Shown: positions 33,884 through 43,530, numbered from the stretch's first letter. The stretch is 64,000 nt of DNA from Allomesorhizobium sp043769475 (GCF_043769475.1 NZ_CP171729.1:2294001-2358000); one strand, 5' to 3'. Numbers and translations are program-made. The notes: generated from the sequence alone by a model not told the origin.

Positions 33884-34327
33884 TCACGAACTCGTCTGCG
33901 GGTCCGGTCCCGGATCGCCGCCGATGGCGGCAATGGCCAGCCTCGCGAGGTAGTGGCCCCACCCCTTCTCGTGGCTGGCGCGTTCCTCCTCATCGGGGAG
34001 ACCGCTATGGGTCATGCGCAACAGCGTCCCGTCCCCCTCTTCGATCAGGTCGATCTCGATCAGGCCCGATCCGGGCGGAACCGTTTCGCGAGCGTCCCAG
34101 CCGAAGGTATAGGCGAGGCGATGGACCGGAATGACCTCGGTGAACCGCCCGCGCGCCGTGTGCTGGCCGCCGACATTGACGAGGTAGAGGCCGCCGGGAT
34201 GAGGCTCCATGGTCGCATCCGTGCCGAGCCAGCGCATAATCTTCTCCGGATCCGTGAGGAATGCGAAAACGGTCGAGGGCGGTGCCGCGATCTGGACCTC
34301 GCGCCGAAGTATCAGCGGTTCATTCAT
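33884..34327 (-). CDS. SRPBCC/AHSA1-like domain protein
   Basis: 147 residues from ATG 34327. Typical START-like AHSA1 pattern: REVQIAAPPSTVFAFLTDPE, IMRWLGTDATMEPHPGGLY, ARGRFTEVIPVHRLAYTFGW, LIEEGDGTLLRMTHSGLP and a final helix GHYLARLAI. These small proteins bind hydrophobic ligands; many are in toxicity or stress operons with ArsR regulators, none of which is seen here. Function unknown beyond fold. Confidence 0.85.
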   Translation of the reverse strand: MNEPLILRREVQIAAPPSTVFAFLTDPEKIMRWLGTDATMEPHPGGLYLVNVGGQHTARGRFTEVIPVHRLAYTFGWDARETVPPGSGLIEIDLIEEGDGTLLRMTHSGLPDEEERASHEKGWGHYLARLAIAAIGGDPGPDPQTSS

Positions 34328-34444
34328 TAAAGCCTCCAAGGCAAAGCTATGTCTATCCGGGCGAAAGATAGGAGAGGCGCCCTCCATTTCCCAAGTGAAA
34401 TCGGCTCCAGGGCAAGAAATCCGTTTTTTTGTAGCGATGCGGGG

Positions 34445-35593
34445 ATGACAGGTGCTGGCCGCAGTCTCATGATCGTTTGCATGCGGCTACCCTCTGCCCT
34501 CGCCTGGCTGCTCGACGTGGCGAGCACCGTGCCTCGCCCCGACCACTTCCTGGCGGCGCTCGGCGCGCAGTTGATCGCCGATGGTTTGCCGCTGGCCGGC
34601 GGTGCGCTGACGCTTTCCGCGCCGCACCCGATCATCGCCCGCCGCACCTGGTTGTGGCGAGCGGAAACCGGAGCAGTGATCGAGGCGCTCGGCTTCGGGT
34701 TCCTGGGCCAGGCCCAGCCTAAGCAGGGCAATGTCGGCCACGACTGGCTCGTCGGCCTCGGCACGGGGTTGGTGCTGGAGCATGTCGCCGGCCCGGCACG
34801 AGACGGTCTGACCTCTGAGGGCCCACCGTCAAACAGCCCGGTGCTCGGCTGGGCTCTGTCGCGGCCCCGCACCGAGACCGAATCCGAGCTGTTGCATCAG
34901 GCCGCACGTTTCGCTGCCGCCCCGCTCGCCGTCCTTGCTGCGCAATCGACGCTTTCGGCGCTGCTCGAGGCCTATCTCGGCCGGCGCAGTGCGGCTCAGG
35001 TGCTGGCAGGGCGATCGCGGCGCGAGACCGGCGAGATCATCCACGCGGTCCTGCTTTATGGCGATCTGCGCGGTTTCACCGAGCTGTCGGAGGCGATGCC
35101 GCCACAGGCGGTGGTCGCCTCGCTCGACGCCTGGTTCGACCGCGTCGCAGGCGCCGTTCACGCGTTCGGCGGCGAAGTGCTGAAATTCATCGGCGATGGC
35201 GTGCTGGCGATCTTTCCGATCGGCGAGCGGTCACGTTCTGCCGCCTGCGATGCCGCGCTCAGCGCCGTCGGCGCTGCCCGGGCCGGCATGATCCACCTCG
35301 ACCAGGTAGGCGGCCGGCAAGGCCTGGCTCCTCTCCCCTTCGGCATGGCTCTGCATGTCGGCGATATGCTGTGGGGTAATATCGGCACCGCCGACCGGCT
35401 GGACTTCACCGCTATCGGCCCCGCCGTCAACCTGGTCAGCCGGCTCGAAGGGCTGTGCAAGCCTCTTAGCCGCAGCGTGCTCGTCTCGGGCGCGGTCGCC
35501 GCGGAGACGACAACGGCTTTAATCCCTTTGGGCGAGCACGTGTTGCGCGGCATAGCCGAGCCCTGCGCAGTCTTCACTCTGCCGGACGTTTAG
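34445..35593 (+). CDS. class III adenylate/guanylate cyclase domain protein
   Basis: 382 residues from ATG 34445 (ATG 34349 is the longest option). The N-terminal half is a rhizobial sensory-like domain of unknown ligand (ALGAQLIADGLPLAGGALTL, WLWRAETG). The C-terminal cyclase domain has the metal Asp residues in LLYGDLRGFTELSE and KFIGDGVLAIFP, and DFTAIGPAVNLVSRLE. No membrane helices. It makes cAMP in most relatives. It is divergent from the SRPBCC gene and converges with the ABC ATPase gene with a 20-base 3' overlap. Confidence 0.87.
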   Translation: MTGAGRSLMIVCMRLPSALAWLLDVASTVPRPDHFLAALGAQLIADGLPLAGGALTLSAPHPIIARRTWLWRAETGAVIEALGFGFLGQAQPKQGNVGHDWLVGLGTGLVLEHVAGPARDGLTSEGPPSNSPVLGWALSRPRTETESELLHQAARFAAAPLAVLAAQSTLSALLEAYLGRRSAAQVLAGRSRRETGEIIHAVLLYGDLRGFTELSEAMPPQAVVASLDAWFDRVAGAVHAFGGEVLKFIGDGVLAIFPIGERSRSAACDAALSAVGAARAGMIHLDQVGGRQGLAPLPFGMALHVGDMLWGNIGTADRLDFTAIGPAVNLVSRLEGLCKPLSRSVLVSGAVAAETTTALIPLGEHVLRGIAEPCAVFTLPDV

Positions 35594-37409
35594 CCTCTGT
35601 GGTCGGCTCGACCCAGTGGCCGGGTTCGACCTCGCGCAAGGGCGCGGCCGCCGGCGCATATCCCACCGGATGGGTATTCGACGGCAGGTCGCCCTCGATG
35701 CGCGGCAGCATCCTGCGGCGGGTCGGGTCCGGCACCGGCACGGCATCGATCAGCCGCTGCGTATAGGGATGGCGCGGGTTGGAGAACAGCTGGTCGCGTG
35801 TCGCCGTCTCGACAATGCGGCCGGCATACATCACCGCCACTCGGTCGGAGATGTTCTCCACCACCGCCATGTCATGGCTGATGAAGAGATAGGCGATGCC
35901 GAACTCCGCCTGCAGTTCGCGCAGCAGTTCCAACACCTTCGCCTGGATGGAGACGTCGAGGGCCGAGACGCTTTCGTCTGCAACGATGACGCTCGGCCGT
36001 AGCGCCAGCGCGCGGGCGATGGAAATGCGCTGCCGCTGGCCGCCCGAGAACTCGTGAGGATAGCGCGCGATCGCATCCGCCGGCAGCCCAACCCGGTCGA
36101 ACAGTTGCGCCACCGCGTCCCGCCTCTCCGCCGGGGTGCCAACATCATGGATGTCGAGTGGCTCGCGCACGAGGTCGCCGACCGCCATGCGTGGGTCGAG
36201 CGAGGCGTATGGGTCCTGGAAGACCATCTGCACGGCGCGCCGCACGGCCTTCGCACCGGCTCTGTCCAGCCCGCCGATGTTCCGGCCGCCGACGACGATG
36301 TCGCCGCGATAGGGCAACAGTCCCGCCAGCGCCTTGGCCGTGGTCGATTTGCCGCAGCCGGATTCGCCGACCAGCGACAGTGTCTCGCCCGGCCTGATCT
36401 GGAACGACGCGCCCTCGACGGCGTGGACGTTGGCCTTGACGCGGCCGAAGAAGCCGCCGCGTACGGGAAAGCGCACGACGAGGTTTTCGACCTCCAGCGC
36501 AGCCGGCCTGGACGCGGCCATGTCGCGGGACGCGGCCCGGCCCGGGCCGCTGCCGATCCTCGGCACCGCGGCGAGCAGCGCGCGGGCATAGTCGCTCTGC
36601 GGCGCGGCAAACAGCGGCGCCGTCTCGCCCTCTTCCACTTTCAGTCCGCTGCGCATCACGATCACCCGGTCCGCCATCTCGGCCACCACGCCCATGTCGT
36701 GCGTGATCAGCATCACGGCGGTGCCCAGGTCGCGCTGCAGGTCCTTGAGCAGCCCGAGCACCTGCGCCTGCACCGTCACATCGAGCGCGGTGGTCGGCTC
36801 GTCGGCGAGCAGCACGTCGGGCTTCAGCGCCAGCGCCATGGCAATCATCACGCGCTGCCGCTGTCCGCCCGACAGCTCGTGCGGATGCTGGCCCATGCGG
36901 GCGCGGGCATCGGGGATGCGCACGGCGTCCAGCGCCTCGATCGCCATGCGGTCCGCTTCCCCTGCCCCCACCGGCCGGTGCGCCCGGATCGCCTCGGTCA
37001 ATTGCCGACCGATGGTCAGCACCGGGTTGAGCGAGGTCATCGGCTCCTGGAAGATCATGGCGATGCGGTCGCCGCGGATTTCCCGCATCGGGCGCTCGCC
37101 CAGCCCAGCAATCTCCATGTCGCCGAGCCGTATGGAGCCGCCCGCAAGCCGCGCGCCCGGCTTCGGCAGCAATCCCATCAGCGCCAGCGCCGTCATCGAC
37201 TTGCCGGACCCGGATTCGCCGGCGAGGCAAAGCGTCTCGCCGCGCCTGAGATCGAAGGAGAGGTCCGACACCACGGCGCGCCGGCCCCTGGCCGAACCTG
37301 CTTCGACGGTCAGGCCGCGCACCGACAGGATCGTCTCCGCGGCGGCCCGGCCGACCGGACCGCCGGCATTCTCGATGTCCGGCCAACCGGCCGCTGCCGT
37401 TGAGCTCAT
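35574..37409 (-). CDS. fused double ATPase of a peptide-type ABC importer (DppD-DppF)
   Basis: 611 residues from ATG 37409. Two complete nucleotide-binding domains: first Walker A GESGSGKSM, signature LSGGQRQRVMIAMALA and Walker B LLADEPTTALD; second GESGCGKST, FSGGQRQRISIARALA and IVADESVSALD, with Ser replacing Pro in the DEP motif. Each half ends in the oligopeptide tail (RHPYTQRLIDAVP in the second). Last gene of the ami-type operon; overlaps the amidase gene stop by 4 bases. Energises uptake of an amide- or peptide-like compound. Confidence 0.92.
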   Translation of the reverse strand: MSSTAAAGWPDIENAGGPVGRAAAETILSVRGLTVEAGSARGRRAVVSDLSFDLRRGETLCLAGESGSGKSMTALALMGLLPKPGARLAGGSIRLGDMEIAGLGERPMREIRGDRIAMIFQEPMTSLNPVLTIGRQLTEAIRAHRPVGAGEADRMAIEALDAVRIPDARARMGQHPHELSGGQRQRVMIAMALALKPDVLLADEPTTALDVTVQAQVLGLLKDLQRDLGTAVMLITHDMGVVAEMADRVIVMRSGLKVEEGETAPLFAAPQSDYARALLAAVPRIGSGPGRAASRDMAASRPAALEVENLVVRFPVRGGFFGRVKANVHAVEGASFQIRPGETLSLVGESGCGKSTTAKALAGLLPYRGDIVVGGRNIGGLDRAGAKAVRRAVQMVFQDPYASLDPRMAVGDLVREPLDIHDVGTPAERRDAVAQLFDRVGLPADAIARYPHEFSGGQRQRISIARALALRPSVIVADESVSALDVSIQAKVLELLRELQAEFGIAYLFISHDMAVVENISDRVAVMYAGRIVETATRDQLFSNPRHPYTQRLIDAVPVPDPTRRRMLPRIEGDLPSNTHPVGYAPAAAPLREVEPGHWVEPTTEAKRPAE

Positions 37410-38350
37410 TCGAAGACGCAGCGCGGGAAATAGAACGACACCACCCAGTTGGGCATATCGACGATTTCCGAGATGCGCAGGTCGCCGCAGGTCGAGACCA
37501 GCATGTAGGCGTCGACAGGCGCGATGTTGTAACGCGCGGCCAGGAGTTCGATCATGTCGGCCACCGCTGCCCGCGCTCCCTCCATCAGGTCGGCGCCGAT
37601 GCCCGTCGTCACCTCGTAACCCTTGGCGTCGAGATGGCGCGTCACCGGACCGGGCGTCGTGAAGCGCGGCGTCTTCAGTCGCGCATCCTTTACCAGGTCG
37701 AGCTTCAGCACGACGTTCATTGGGCTTTCGATCGCCGTTCCGCAGACCTCGCCATCGCCCTGCGCGGCATGGGTATCGCCAACCGAGAACAGGCCGCCCG
37801 CCACCTCGACCGGCAGGTACAGCACTGTCCCCGCCGACAGGTCGCGGATGTCGAGATTGCCGCCGACGCGCCGCGGCGGCACGATCGAATGCTGCCCCGG
37901 CTCGGCCGGCGCGCAGCCGATCGTGCCGGCGAAGGGTTTCAGCGGCACCTTGCCGTGGCTGCCGAAGGCCGCGGGCTGCATGGTCGCCGGGTCGTAGGTC
38001 CACAGCTGCAGCGCCGGTTCCTTGAACTGGTCGGCGAGCAGCCCGAAGCCAGGGATGTTCGCCGTCCAGCCGAAGCCGGACGGTTTGAACTCCTCAATCG
38101 TGACCTTCAGCGCGTCCCCAGGCTTGGCGCCCTCGACGAAAATCGGCCCGGTGACGGGATTGATCTTGCCGAAATCGAGCGACGAGACGTCTGCCAAGGT
38201 CGAACCGGCGGTCAGCTGGCCACCAGACGAGTCGTGGCATTCGAAGAACACCGTCGAGCTGGGCGCCACCCGTTCTGCCGGCGGGTTGTCCCGGTTCCAG
38301 CCGTAATGGAAGTGGCGCCCGTGGATGGTGTAGTCGCAGTTACTGCACAT
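37406..38350 (-). CDS. acetamidase/formamidase (FmdA family)
   Basis: 314 residues from ATG 38350. Family motifs: FFECHDSSGGQLT, INPVTGPIFVEGAKPGD, GTIGCAPAEPG, GGNLDIRDLSAGTVLYLPV, FSVGDTHAAQGDGEVCGTAIE. The enzymes hydrolyse formamide or short amides to acid and ammonia in the cytoplasm. It is unrelated to the AmiE nitrilase-fold amidase that accompanies AmiC/AmiR in Pseudomonas, so the sensor pair here has acquired a different enzyme. Located between the binding protein and ATPase of the importer. Confidence 0.92.
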   Translation of the reverse strand: MCSNCDYTIHGRHFHYGWNRDNPPAERVAPSSTVFFECHDSSGGQLTAGSTLADVSSLDFGKINPVTGPIFVEGAKPGDALKVTIEEFKPSGFGWTANIPGFGLLADQFKEPALQLWTYDPATMQPAAFGSHGKVPLKPFAGTIGCAPAEPGQHSIVPPRRVGGNLDIRDLSAGTVLYLPVEVAGGLFSVGDTHAAQGDGEVCGTAIESPMNVVLKLDLVKDARLKTPRFTTPGPVTRHLDAKGYEVTTGIGADLMEGARAAVADMIELLAARYNIAPVDAYMLVSTCGDLRISEIVDMPNWVVSFYFPRCVFE

Positions 38351-38361
38351 CCCAATTCTCG

Positions 38362-39984
38362 CTAATCGTTGACCGACACGTGATCGTAGTTGATCGGAAT
38401 ATGGACCGGGTCGACGAACAGATTGTCGGCCCCGACCATGCGCGGCGACTTCATTGTGAAGCGCTGCTCGTTGAACACCGGCATCCAGGGCGCATCCTTC
38501 ATCACGTCGGCATAGATCGCGCCCCAGGCTGCGTAGCGCTCCTCGGCCTTGGTGGGATCGACCATAGCGTCCGCTTCCGCAGCGCGCTTGTCGAGGTCCT
38601 CGTTGCAGTACCACGACCAGTTCCAGCCACCCTTGACCGCGCCGGCGCAGCCGAGGATCGGCCCGTAGAAGTTCGATGGATCCGGGAAGTCCGCGATCCA
38701 GGCCATGCCGCCCGACCAGATCATCGCCGCGCCGTTCTCGGTGCCGCCCGCCTCGATGACGTTGGCCTGCGCCAGCGACTGGATCGAGGCCTTGATGCCG
38801 ATTGCCGCAAGGTCCTGCTGGATTGCCTGGGCGATGCGCGGCTGCGGGTCGGTGTTCATGACGAACAGCTCGGTTTCGAAGCCGTCCGGATGCCCGGCCT
38901 CGGCGAGCAGTTTCTTCGCCCCGTCCGGATCGTACTTGTAGCCCTCGAAGTTCTTGATATAGCCCGGCATCGAGGGCGGTAGCGGCTGGTTTGCCGGCAC
39001 AGCGCGTCCGTTGATGATCTGGACGATGCGGTCCTTGTTGATCGCCATGTTGACAGCCTGGCGCACCTTGACGTCGTCGAATGGCTCCATCTTGACGTTC
39101 ATGGTGATGTAGCCGGTATGTAGTTGCCCACCTTCGACGACGCGCGCCTTCTGCTCCGGGTCGGCCATCACCTCGGTGAACTTGGCCGGCGGGATGCCGT
39201 CGCCGGGGATGTCGACCTCGCCCTTCTGCAGGCGCAGCAGCGCTACGATCGGCTCCTGGCCGATCTCGAAGGTGATCTGGTCGAGAAGGGGCAAGCCCTT
39301 GTTCCAGTAGTCCGGGTTCTTTGCGAACACCAGGCGCTGGCCGGTCGTCCATTCCGCCAGGCTGAAGGCGCCGGTGCCGACCGGATGCTTGCCGAAGTCC
39401 GCGCCGAACTCATCCACCGCCTCCTTGGGCACGATCGAGGCGAAGTTCAGGCCCATCACATGCAGGAAGGTGGCGTCCGGTCGCGACAGCTCGATGCGCA
39501 CCGTCTTCTCGTCGGGCGTGGTTACGCCCGAGAGGCTCTTGGCCGTGCCCGCCGCCATTTCCTCATAGCCCATGATGGCGCCGAAGAAGCCGGCGCCCGG
39601 GCTCTGGGTCTCCGGGTTGGTGACCCGGTCGAGCGAATACTTCACGTCCTCGGCGGTCATTGCCCGGCCGTTGTGGAATTTCACGCCGTCGCGCAGCTTG
39701 AAGGTGAACACCTTGCCATCCGGCGAAATTTCGTAGCTCTCGGCGAGATCCGGCTTGAGCGTCGTCGTGCCAGGCTCGTAGTCCATCAGGCTGTCGAACA
39801 GGCTCTTGATCATCGACCAGTTCTGCCAATCATAGCCGATCGCCGGATCGAGCGTGGCGACATCGTCCTTATAAGTGACGGTAATCGCGCCGCCTGGCTT
39901 GCCTTCTTGGCTGTGGGCCGGCGACAGTGACAGGCAGAGCGCGAGCGCACTGGCCGCGACGGTGCTTCGGAGCAGGTTTTTCAT
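38362..39984 (-). CDS. peptide-type ABC transporter substrate-binding protein (SBP_bac_5)
   Basis: 540 residues. Signal peptide KNLLRSTVAASALALCLSLS with cleavage near PAHSQ. Family 5 pattern: GGAITVTYKDDVATLDPAI, FTFKLRDGVKFHNGRAMTAED, GTGAFSLAEWTTGQRLVFAKN. These proteins capture peptides, opines or other oligomeric compounds in the periplasm. Lies between the permease pair and amidase; a substrate with an amide bond is likely in this context. Confidence 0.93.
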   Translation of the reverse strand: MKNLLRSTVAASALALCLSLSPAHSQEGKPGGAITVTYKDDVATLDPAIGYDWQNWSMIKSLFDSLMDYEPGTTTLKPDLAESYEISPDGKVFTFKLRDGVKFHNGRAMTAEDVKYSLDRVTNPETQSPGAGFFGAIMGYEEMAAGTAKSLSGVTTPDEKTVRIELSRPDATFLHVMGLNFASIVPKEAVDEFGADFGKHPVGTGAFSLAEWTTGQRLVFAKNPDYWNKGLPLLDQITFEIGQEPIVALLRLQKGEVDIPGDGIPPAKFTEVMADPEQKARVVEGGQLHTGYITMNVKMEPFDDVKVRQAVNMAINKDRIVQIINGRAVPANQPLPPSMPGYIKNFEGYKYDPDGAKKLLAEAGHPDGFETELFVMNTDPQPRIAQAIQQDLAAIGIKASIQSLAQANVIEAGGTENGAAMIWSGGMAWIADFPDPSNFYGPILGCAGAVKGGWNWSWYCNEDLDKRAAEADAMVDPTKAEERYAAWGAIYADVMKDAPWMPVFNEQRFTMKSPRMVGADNLFVDPVHIPINYDHVSVND

Positions 39985-40020
39985 GTCGAATGTTCCTCTC
40001 TGTTTGTGGTTGTTGTTGCT

Positions 40021-40941
40021 TCAGCGGAGTTTGATGCGCGGGTCGATGAAGGGTGCGAACAGGTCGGCGAGAAGGTTGCCGAGCACGATCGCCAGCGCCG
40101 ACACCAGCGTCACGCCCATGATGATCGGGATGTCGACGCGCTGGATCGCCTGCCAGGCCAATTGCCCGATACCCGGCCAGCCGAACACGCTCTCCACCAC
40201 GACGATGCCGCTCATGAAGATGCCGATGTCGATCCCGATCATGGCGACGATCGGCAGGATGGCGTTGGGAAGCGCATGGCGGAACAGAACGGTCGCGCGC
40301 GGCAGGCCCTTGGCGCGAGCCGTGCGGATGTAGTCCTGGCGCAGGACGTCAATCATCGACGAGCGCATCATGCGCGAATACCAGCCGGCGCCGAGTATGC
40401 CGAGCGTCAGCGCCGGCAGCACGACATGCTGCCAGGTGCCGTAGCCCGAGATCGGCAGCCATGACAGCTTGACCCCGAATACATAGAGCAGGATCAGCCC
40501 GACCACGAACTGCGGCGCCGAGACTCCCACGAAGGAGCCCACCATCAGCGCCTGGTCGATCGCCGTGCCGCGCTTGACCGCCGCCAGCAGCCCCATCGTC
40601 AGCCCGATGACCAACTCGCAGGCGATCCCCGCCGCCATCAGCAGCAGCGTCGCCGGCAACCGCGCCCAGATCAGTTCCGCGACCTCCGAGCGCTGCAGGT
40701 AGGAGCGGCCGAGGTCGCCCTGCACCAGATTGGCGAGGTAGCGCCAGTACTGGACGATGAAGGGCTGGTCGAGGCCAAGCTGGCGGCGGATGTTCTCCAC
40801 CGTCTGCGGCGTCGCCGAGCGGCCGGCGATCTGCCGCACCGGGTCGGCCGGAAGCAGGTAAAGCAGCGCGAAGGTGATGATCGAGACGCCGAGCAGGATG
40901 AGCACAGCCTGGACGATGCGGCGGGTGAGATAGACGGTCAT
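40021..40941 (-). CDS. peptide-type ABC transporter permease (DppB-like)
   Basis: 306 residues from ATG 40941, which overlaps the previous stop (ATGA). First helix TRRIVQAVLILLGVSIITF and then LPADPVRQIAGR and the family loop LGLDQPFIVQYWRYL; coupling motif RTARAKGLPRATVLFRHALP. Six predicted membrane helices. Pairs with the DppC-like permease upstream. The longer frame beginning at 41613 is antisense-free read-through and not used. Confidence 0.92.
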   Translation of the reverse strand: MTVYLTRRIVQAVLILLGVSIITFALLYLLPADPVRQIAGRSATPQTVENIRRQLGLDQPFIVQYWRYLANLVQGDLGRSYLQRSEVAELIWARLPATLLLMAAGIACELVIGLTMGLLAAVKRGTAIDQALMVGSFVGVSAPQFVVGLILLYVFGVKLSWLPISGYGTWQHVVLPALTLGILGAGWYSRMMRSSMIDVLRQDYIRTARAKGLPRATVLFRHALPNAILPIVAMIGIDIGIFMSGIVVVESVFGWPGIGQLAWQAIQRVDIPIIMGVTLVSALAIVLGNLLADLFAPFIDPRIKLR

Positions 40942-41843
40942 CAGTCCCTGCCCCGTTCGGTCGGATCGAGTTCGTCGCGCAGCGCATCGCCGACCAGATT
41001 GAACGCCAGCGCCAGCGTCAGGATGGCGATGCCGGGAAAGAACACCAGCCAGGGCGCCGCCTGGAAGTAGGTCTGGTTCTCGAAGATGATGTTGCCCCAG
41101 GAGGGCGTTGGCGGCTGCACGCCGACGCCGAGGTAGGACAGCGTCGCCTCGAGCAGCACCGTGGTCGAAATGCCGAGCGTGCCCCAGACGATGATCGTCG
41201 AGTAGAGGTGCGGCAGGATGTGCCTGACGAGGATACGCACCGGTCCGGCGCCCAGTGAGCGCTCCGCCGCGATGAAATCGCGTTCGGTCAGGGCGCGGGT
41301 TTCGGTGTAGACGACGCGGGCGATCTGCACCCAATAAACCAGCGCGATCACCATGGCGACGATCCACAGGCTGGGCTGCAGGATAGCGGCCAGGCAGATG
41401 GCGAGCAGCAGCGCCGGGAACGCCATCATCAGGTCGGTGAAGCGCATCAGGGCGGAACCGAGCAAGCCGCCGAAATAGCCGGCGACGATACCGACGGTGG
41501 AGCCGATCAGCAGCGCCACGCCGTTCGCGGCGACGCCGATGACCAGCGACGTTCGCGCCCCGTAGAGAATGCGGGTGAGCAGGTCGCGGCCGAGCAGGTC
41601 GGTGCCAAGCCAATACTGCGCCGACGGCCCGAGCGGCGCACCTTCCAGCGACAGGCCGTCGAAGAACTGCTCGCTCGGGTCGTAGGGCGTGAGCAAGGGG
41701 GCGAAAACCGCTCCGACGACGACGGCCGCGACGAGCACCAGCCCGAACAGCGCCAGCGGCCGCTGCACCAGACGGCGCAGAGCGCCGGGCGCGGGCGGGG
41801 TCGCCACAGGCAGCGTCAGGTCAAGGGCGGCGGGATCGCTCAC
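40941..41843 (-). CDS. peptide-type ABC transporter permease (DppC-like)
   Basis: 300 residues from GTG 41843, overlapping the ANTAR gene by 23 bases. OppC-type N-terminal segment ALFGLVLVAAVVVGAVFAPL, WLGTDLLGRDLLTRILYGAR as the conserved periplasmic motif, and coupling motif EERDFIAAERSLGAGPVRIL-like (here LTERDFIAAERSLGAG). Forms the channel with the DppB-like subunit. Confidence 0.92.
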   Translation of the reverse strand: MSDPAALDLTLPVATPPAPGALRRLVQRPLALFGLVLVAAVVVGAVFAPLLTPYDPSEQFFDGLSLEGAPLGPSAQYWLGTDLLGRDLLTRILYGARTSLVIGVAANGVALLIGSTVGIVAGYFGGLLGSALMRFTDLMMAFPALLLAICLAAILQPSLWIVAMVIALVYWVQIARVVYTETRALTERDFIAAERSLGAGPVRILVRHILPHLYSTIIVWGTLGISTTVLLEATLSYLGVGVQPPTPSWGNIIFENQTYFQAAPWLVFFPGIAILTLALAFNLVGDALRDELDPTERGRD

Positions 41844-42420
41844 CTGCGCCTCCGTCGCTGTCGCCGAGCAGCCGAGCGGCGGCCGCCTCCAGCGTCGTCT
41901 GTCCGTCCATAGCGAGCCGGCGCAGCAGCGCGAAGGCTTCGGCCTCGGTCTGGCCGCGCTCGGTCAGGCGCAGCACGGCCCGCACCACGGTCCGCCGCTC
42001 CGCCACCTGGCCGCGCAGGCTGTCGATCTCGCGGTAGAGCGCCTTCCTTTCCTCGAACTTCTGCCGTGCGATCAGCAGCGCGCTGTAGATGCCGGCATTG
42101 CCCACCGGCTTGACCAGATGTGCGTCGGCGCGCTGCCGCAGCGCCCATTCCACCCGCCCGGGAGCCTCGGTGCCGATCAGCGCGATCAGCGGCATCGGCG
42201 CCTCGCCCGGCGCCCACGGCATCTGCTCGTCGCAGGCCATGTCGGCGTCGAAGAACACGAAATCGGCGAGCATCGCATCCGCCGGCAGGTCCGGCCATGC
42301 GGCCTCCGCCGAAAGCCCGATCGCCGCGAGCTGGCGCAGCACGGCGGCGCCGTCGGCATGAGCGCGGTGCAGCACCAAGGCGCGCGCGCCGCCGAGATGG
42401 GGGATGCCGGGTCGCTTCAT
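41821..42420 (-). CDS. amiR: ANTAR-domain antiterminator, AmiR/NasT-like
   Basis: 199 residues. N-terminal pseudo-receiver domain, a coiled-coil linker (FEERKALYREIDSLRGQVAE) and a C-terminal ANTAR domain (VVRAVLRLTERGQTEAEAFA, LLRRLAMDGQTTLEAAAARL). AmiR in Pseudomonas binds nascent leader RNA to prevent termination and is held inactive by AmiC until amide binds. It overlaps the AmiC-like gene by 4 bases and the leader terminator at 43531-43570 is its probable target. Confidence 0.88.
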   Translation of the reverse strand: MKRPGIPHLGGARALVLHRAHADGAAVLRQLAAIGLSAEAAWPDLPADAMLADFVFFDADMACDEQMPWAPGEAPMPLIALIGTEAPGRVEWALRQRADAHLVKPVGNAGIYSALLIARQKFEERKALYREIDSLRGQVAERRTVVRAVLRLTERGQTEAEAFALLRRLAMDGQTTLEAAAARLLGDSDGGAGERSRRP

Positions 42421-43529
42421 GACACCACCTTCAGCGGCGGCCGTGCCTGCGACAGCCGCGCGTCGTGACGCGACAGATAAGGGTCGGGCGCCAGGGCCGC
42501 GTCGCTTTTCCAGACCGGCCGGAACCGGTCGCCCTCGATACGGCCGATCAGCACCGGCATGTGCGCGTGCTGGTTCTGCGGATCGATCAGGATCGGCCCC
42601 AGCGGTGTCCGGAAGCTCCGGCTGCCGAGCAGCTTGGCAAGGCTCGCCGGGTCATCGGTGCCCGCCTGCTCGATGAGTTCAGCCAGCACCAGCACCGAGG
42701 CATGGGCCGCCGCCTCCATCGACGAGGCCGGACTATCGCTGCCGGGATCGGCGAAGTACGGGCCGATGACGAGGTTTCCCTCGCCGCAGCCGTCGAGCGC
42801 CGCCAGTTCCGGCTCCATCAGGTCGCAGCTCAGCACCGGGCAGTTTTCGGGTAGGAAAGCCCGATCCTCGCTGCCGAGTGCGGCATAGGCCTTCAGGAAA
42901 GCATAGGACGACTGGCCGATCAGGTTGTTGAGCACGAAGGAGGGCCGCGTCGCCCGGATCTCGGCGATGATGCGTGAGACATCGGCGTCGCCGAGCGGCA
43001 GATAGCGCTCTCCGAGTACGCGGCCGCTCCACTCGCCGACGATATCGCGCGCGACGCGGTTCAGCTCCCAGCCCCAGACATAGTTCGAGCCGAGCAGGAA
43101 GGCATCGGCGCCCCAACGCGGAAAGACATAGTTCAGCAAGGGGACGATGTGCTGGTTGGGGCAGGCATGAAGATAGACGACGTGCTCGCTCGCCTCGAAA
43201 CCTTCGTAGGGTGCGGCGTACCATAGCATGCCGCCGTGCCGCTCCAGCGCGGGAATCACCTCCTTGCGGCTCCACGAGGTGGTGCAGCCGACGACATGGC
43301 GTGCGCTGCCGGTGCACAGGATTTCGGCGCAGAGCGCGCCATAGGATTCGGCGCGTCCGGCGGGATTGCGCTCGACCGGCGCAAAAGCGATCTGCCGTGC
43401 CGGATCGGCGTTGACGGCGGCAATGCCTTTCAAGGCGCCCTCACGCGACGCCTGGGAGAGCAGGTCGTAGTCGCTTCCCTGCGAGAACAGGATCCCGATC
43501 TCGATGCGCTTGCGCAGATGCTCGCTCAA
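42417..43529 (-). CDS. amiC: AmiC-like amide sensor (type I periplasmic-binding fold)
   Basis: 370 residues from TTG 43529. Strong AmiC likeness: IGILFSQGSDYD at the N-terminus, VGCTTSWSRKEVIPALERHG, LWYAAPYEGFEASEHVVY, ACPNQHIVPLL, GSNYVWGWELNRV, VVIGPYF-type (LVIGPYFADP). No signal peptide, as AmiC is cytoplasmic. It senses a small amide and releases AmiR. Upstream in-frame starts (43580, 43604) lie before or on the deduced promoter and terminator, so TTG 43529 just after the terminator T-run is preferred. Confidence 0.87.
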   Translation of the reverse strand: MSEHLRKRIEIGILFSQGSDYDLLSQASREGALKGIAAVNADPARQIAFAPVERNPAGRAESYGALCAEILCTGSARHVVGCTTSWSRKEVIPALERHGGMLWYAAPYEGFEASEHVVYLHACPNQHIVPLLNYVFPRWGADAFLLGSNYVWGWELNRVARDIVGEWSGRVLGERYLPLGDADVSRIIAEIRATRPSFVLNNLIGQSSYAFLKAYAALGSEDRAFLPENCPVLSCDLMEPELAALDGCGEGNLVIGPYFADPGSDSPASSMEAAAHASVLVLAELIEQAGTDDPASLAKLLGSRSFRTPLGPILIDPQNQHAHMPVLIGRIEGDRFRPVWKSDAALAPDPYLSRHDARLSQARPPLKVVS

Positions 43530-43530
43530 A

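Noticed and set aside
36054..37403. 449-codon open frame antisense to the double ATPase
   Set aside because: His/Arg-rich shadow; both ATPase domains are unmistakable on the minus strand.
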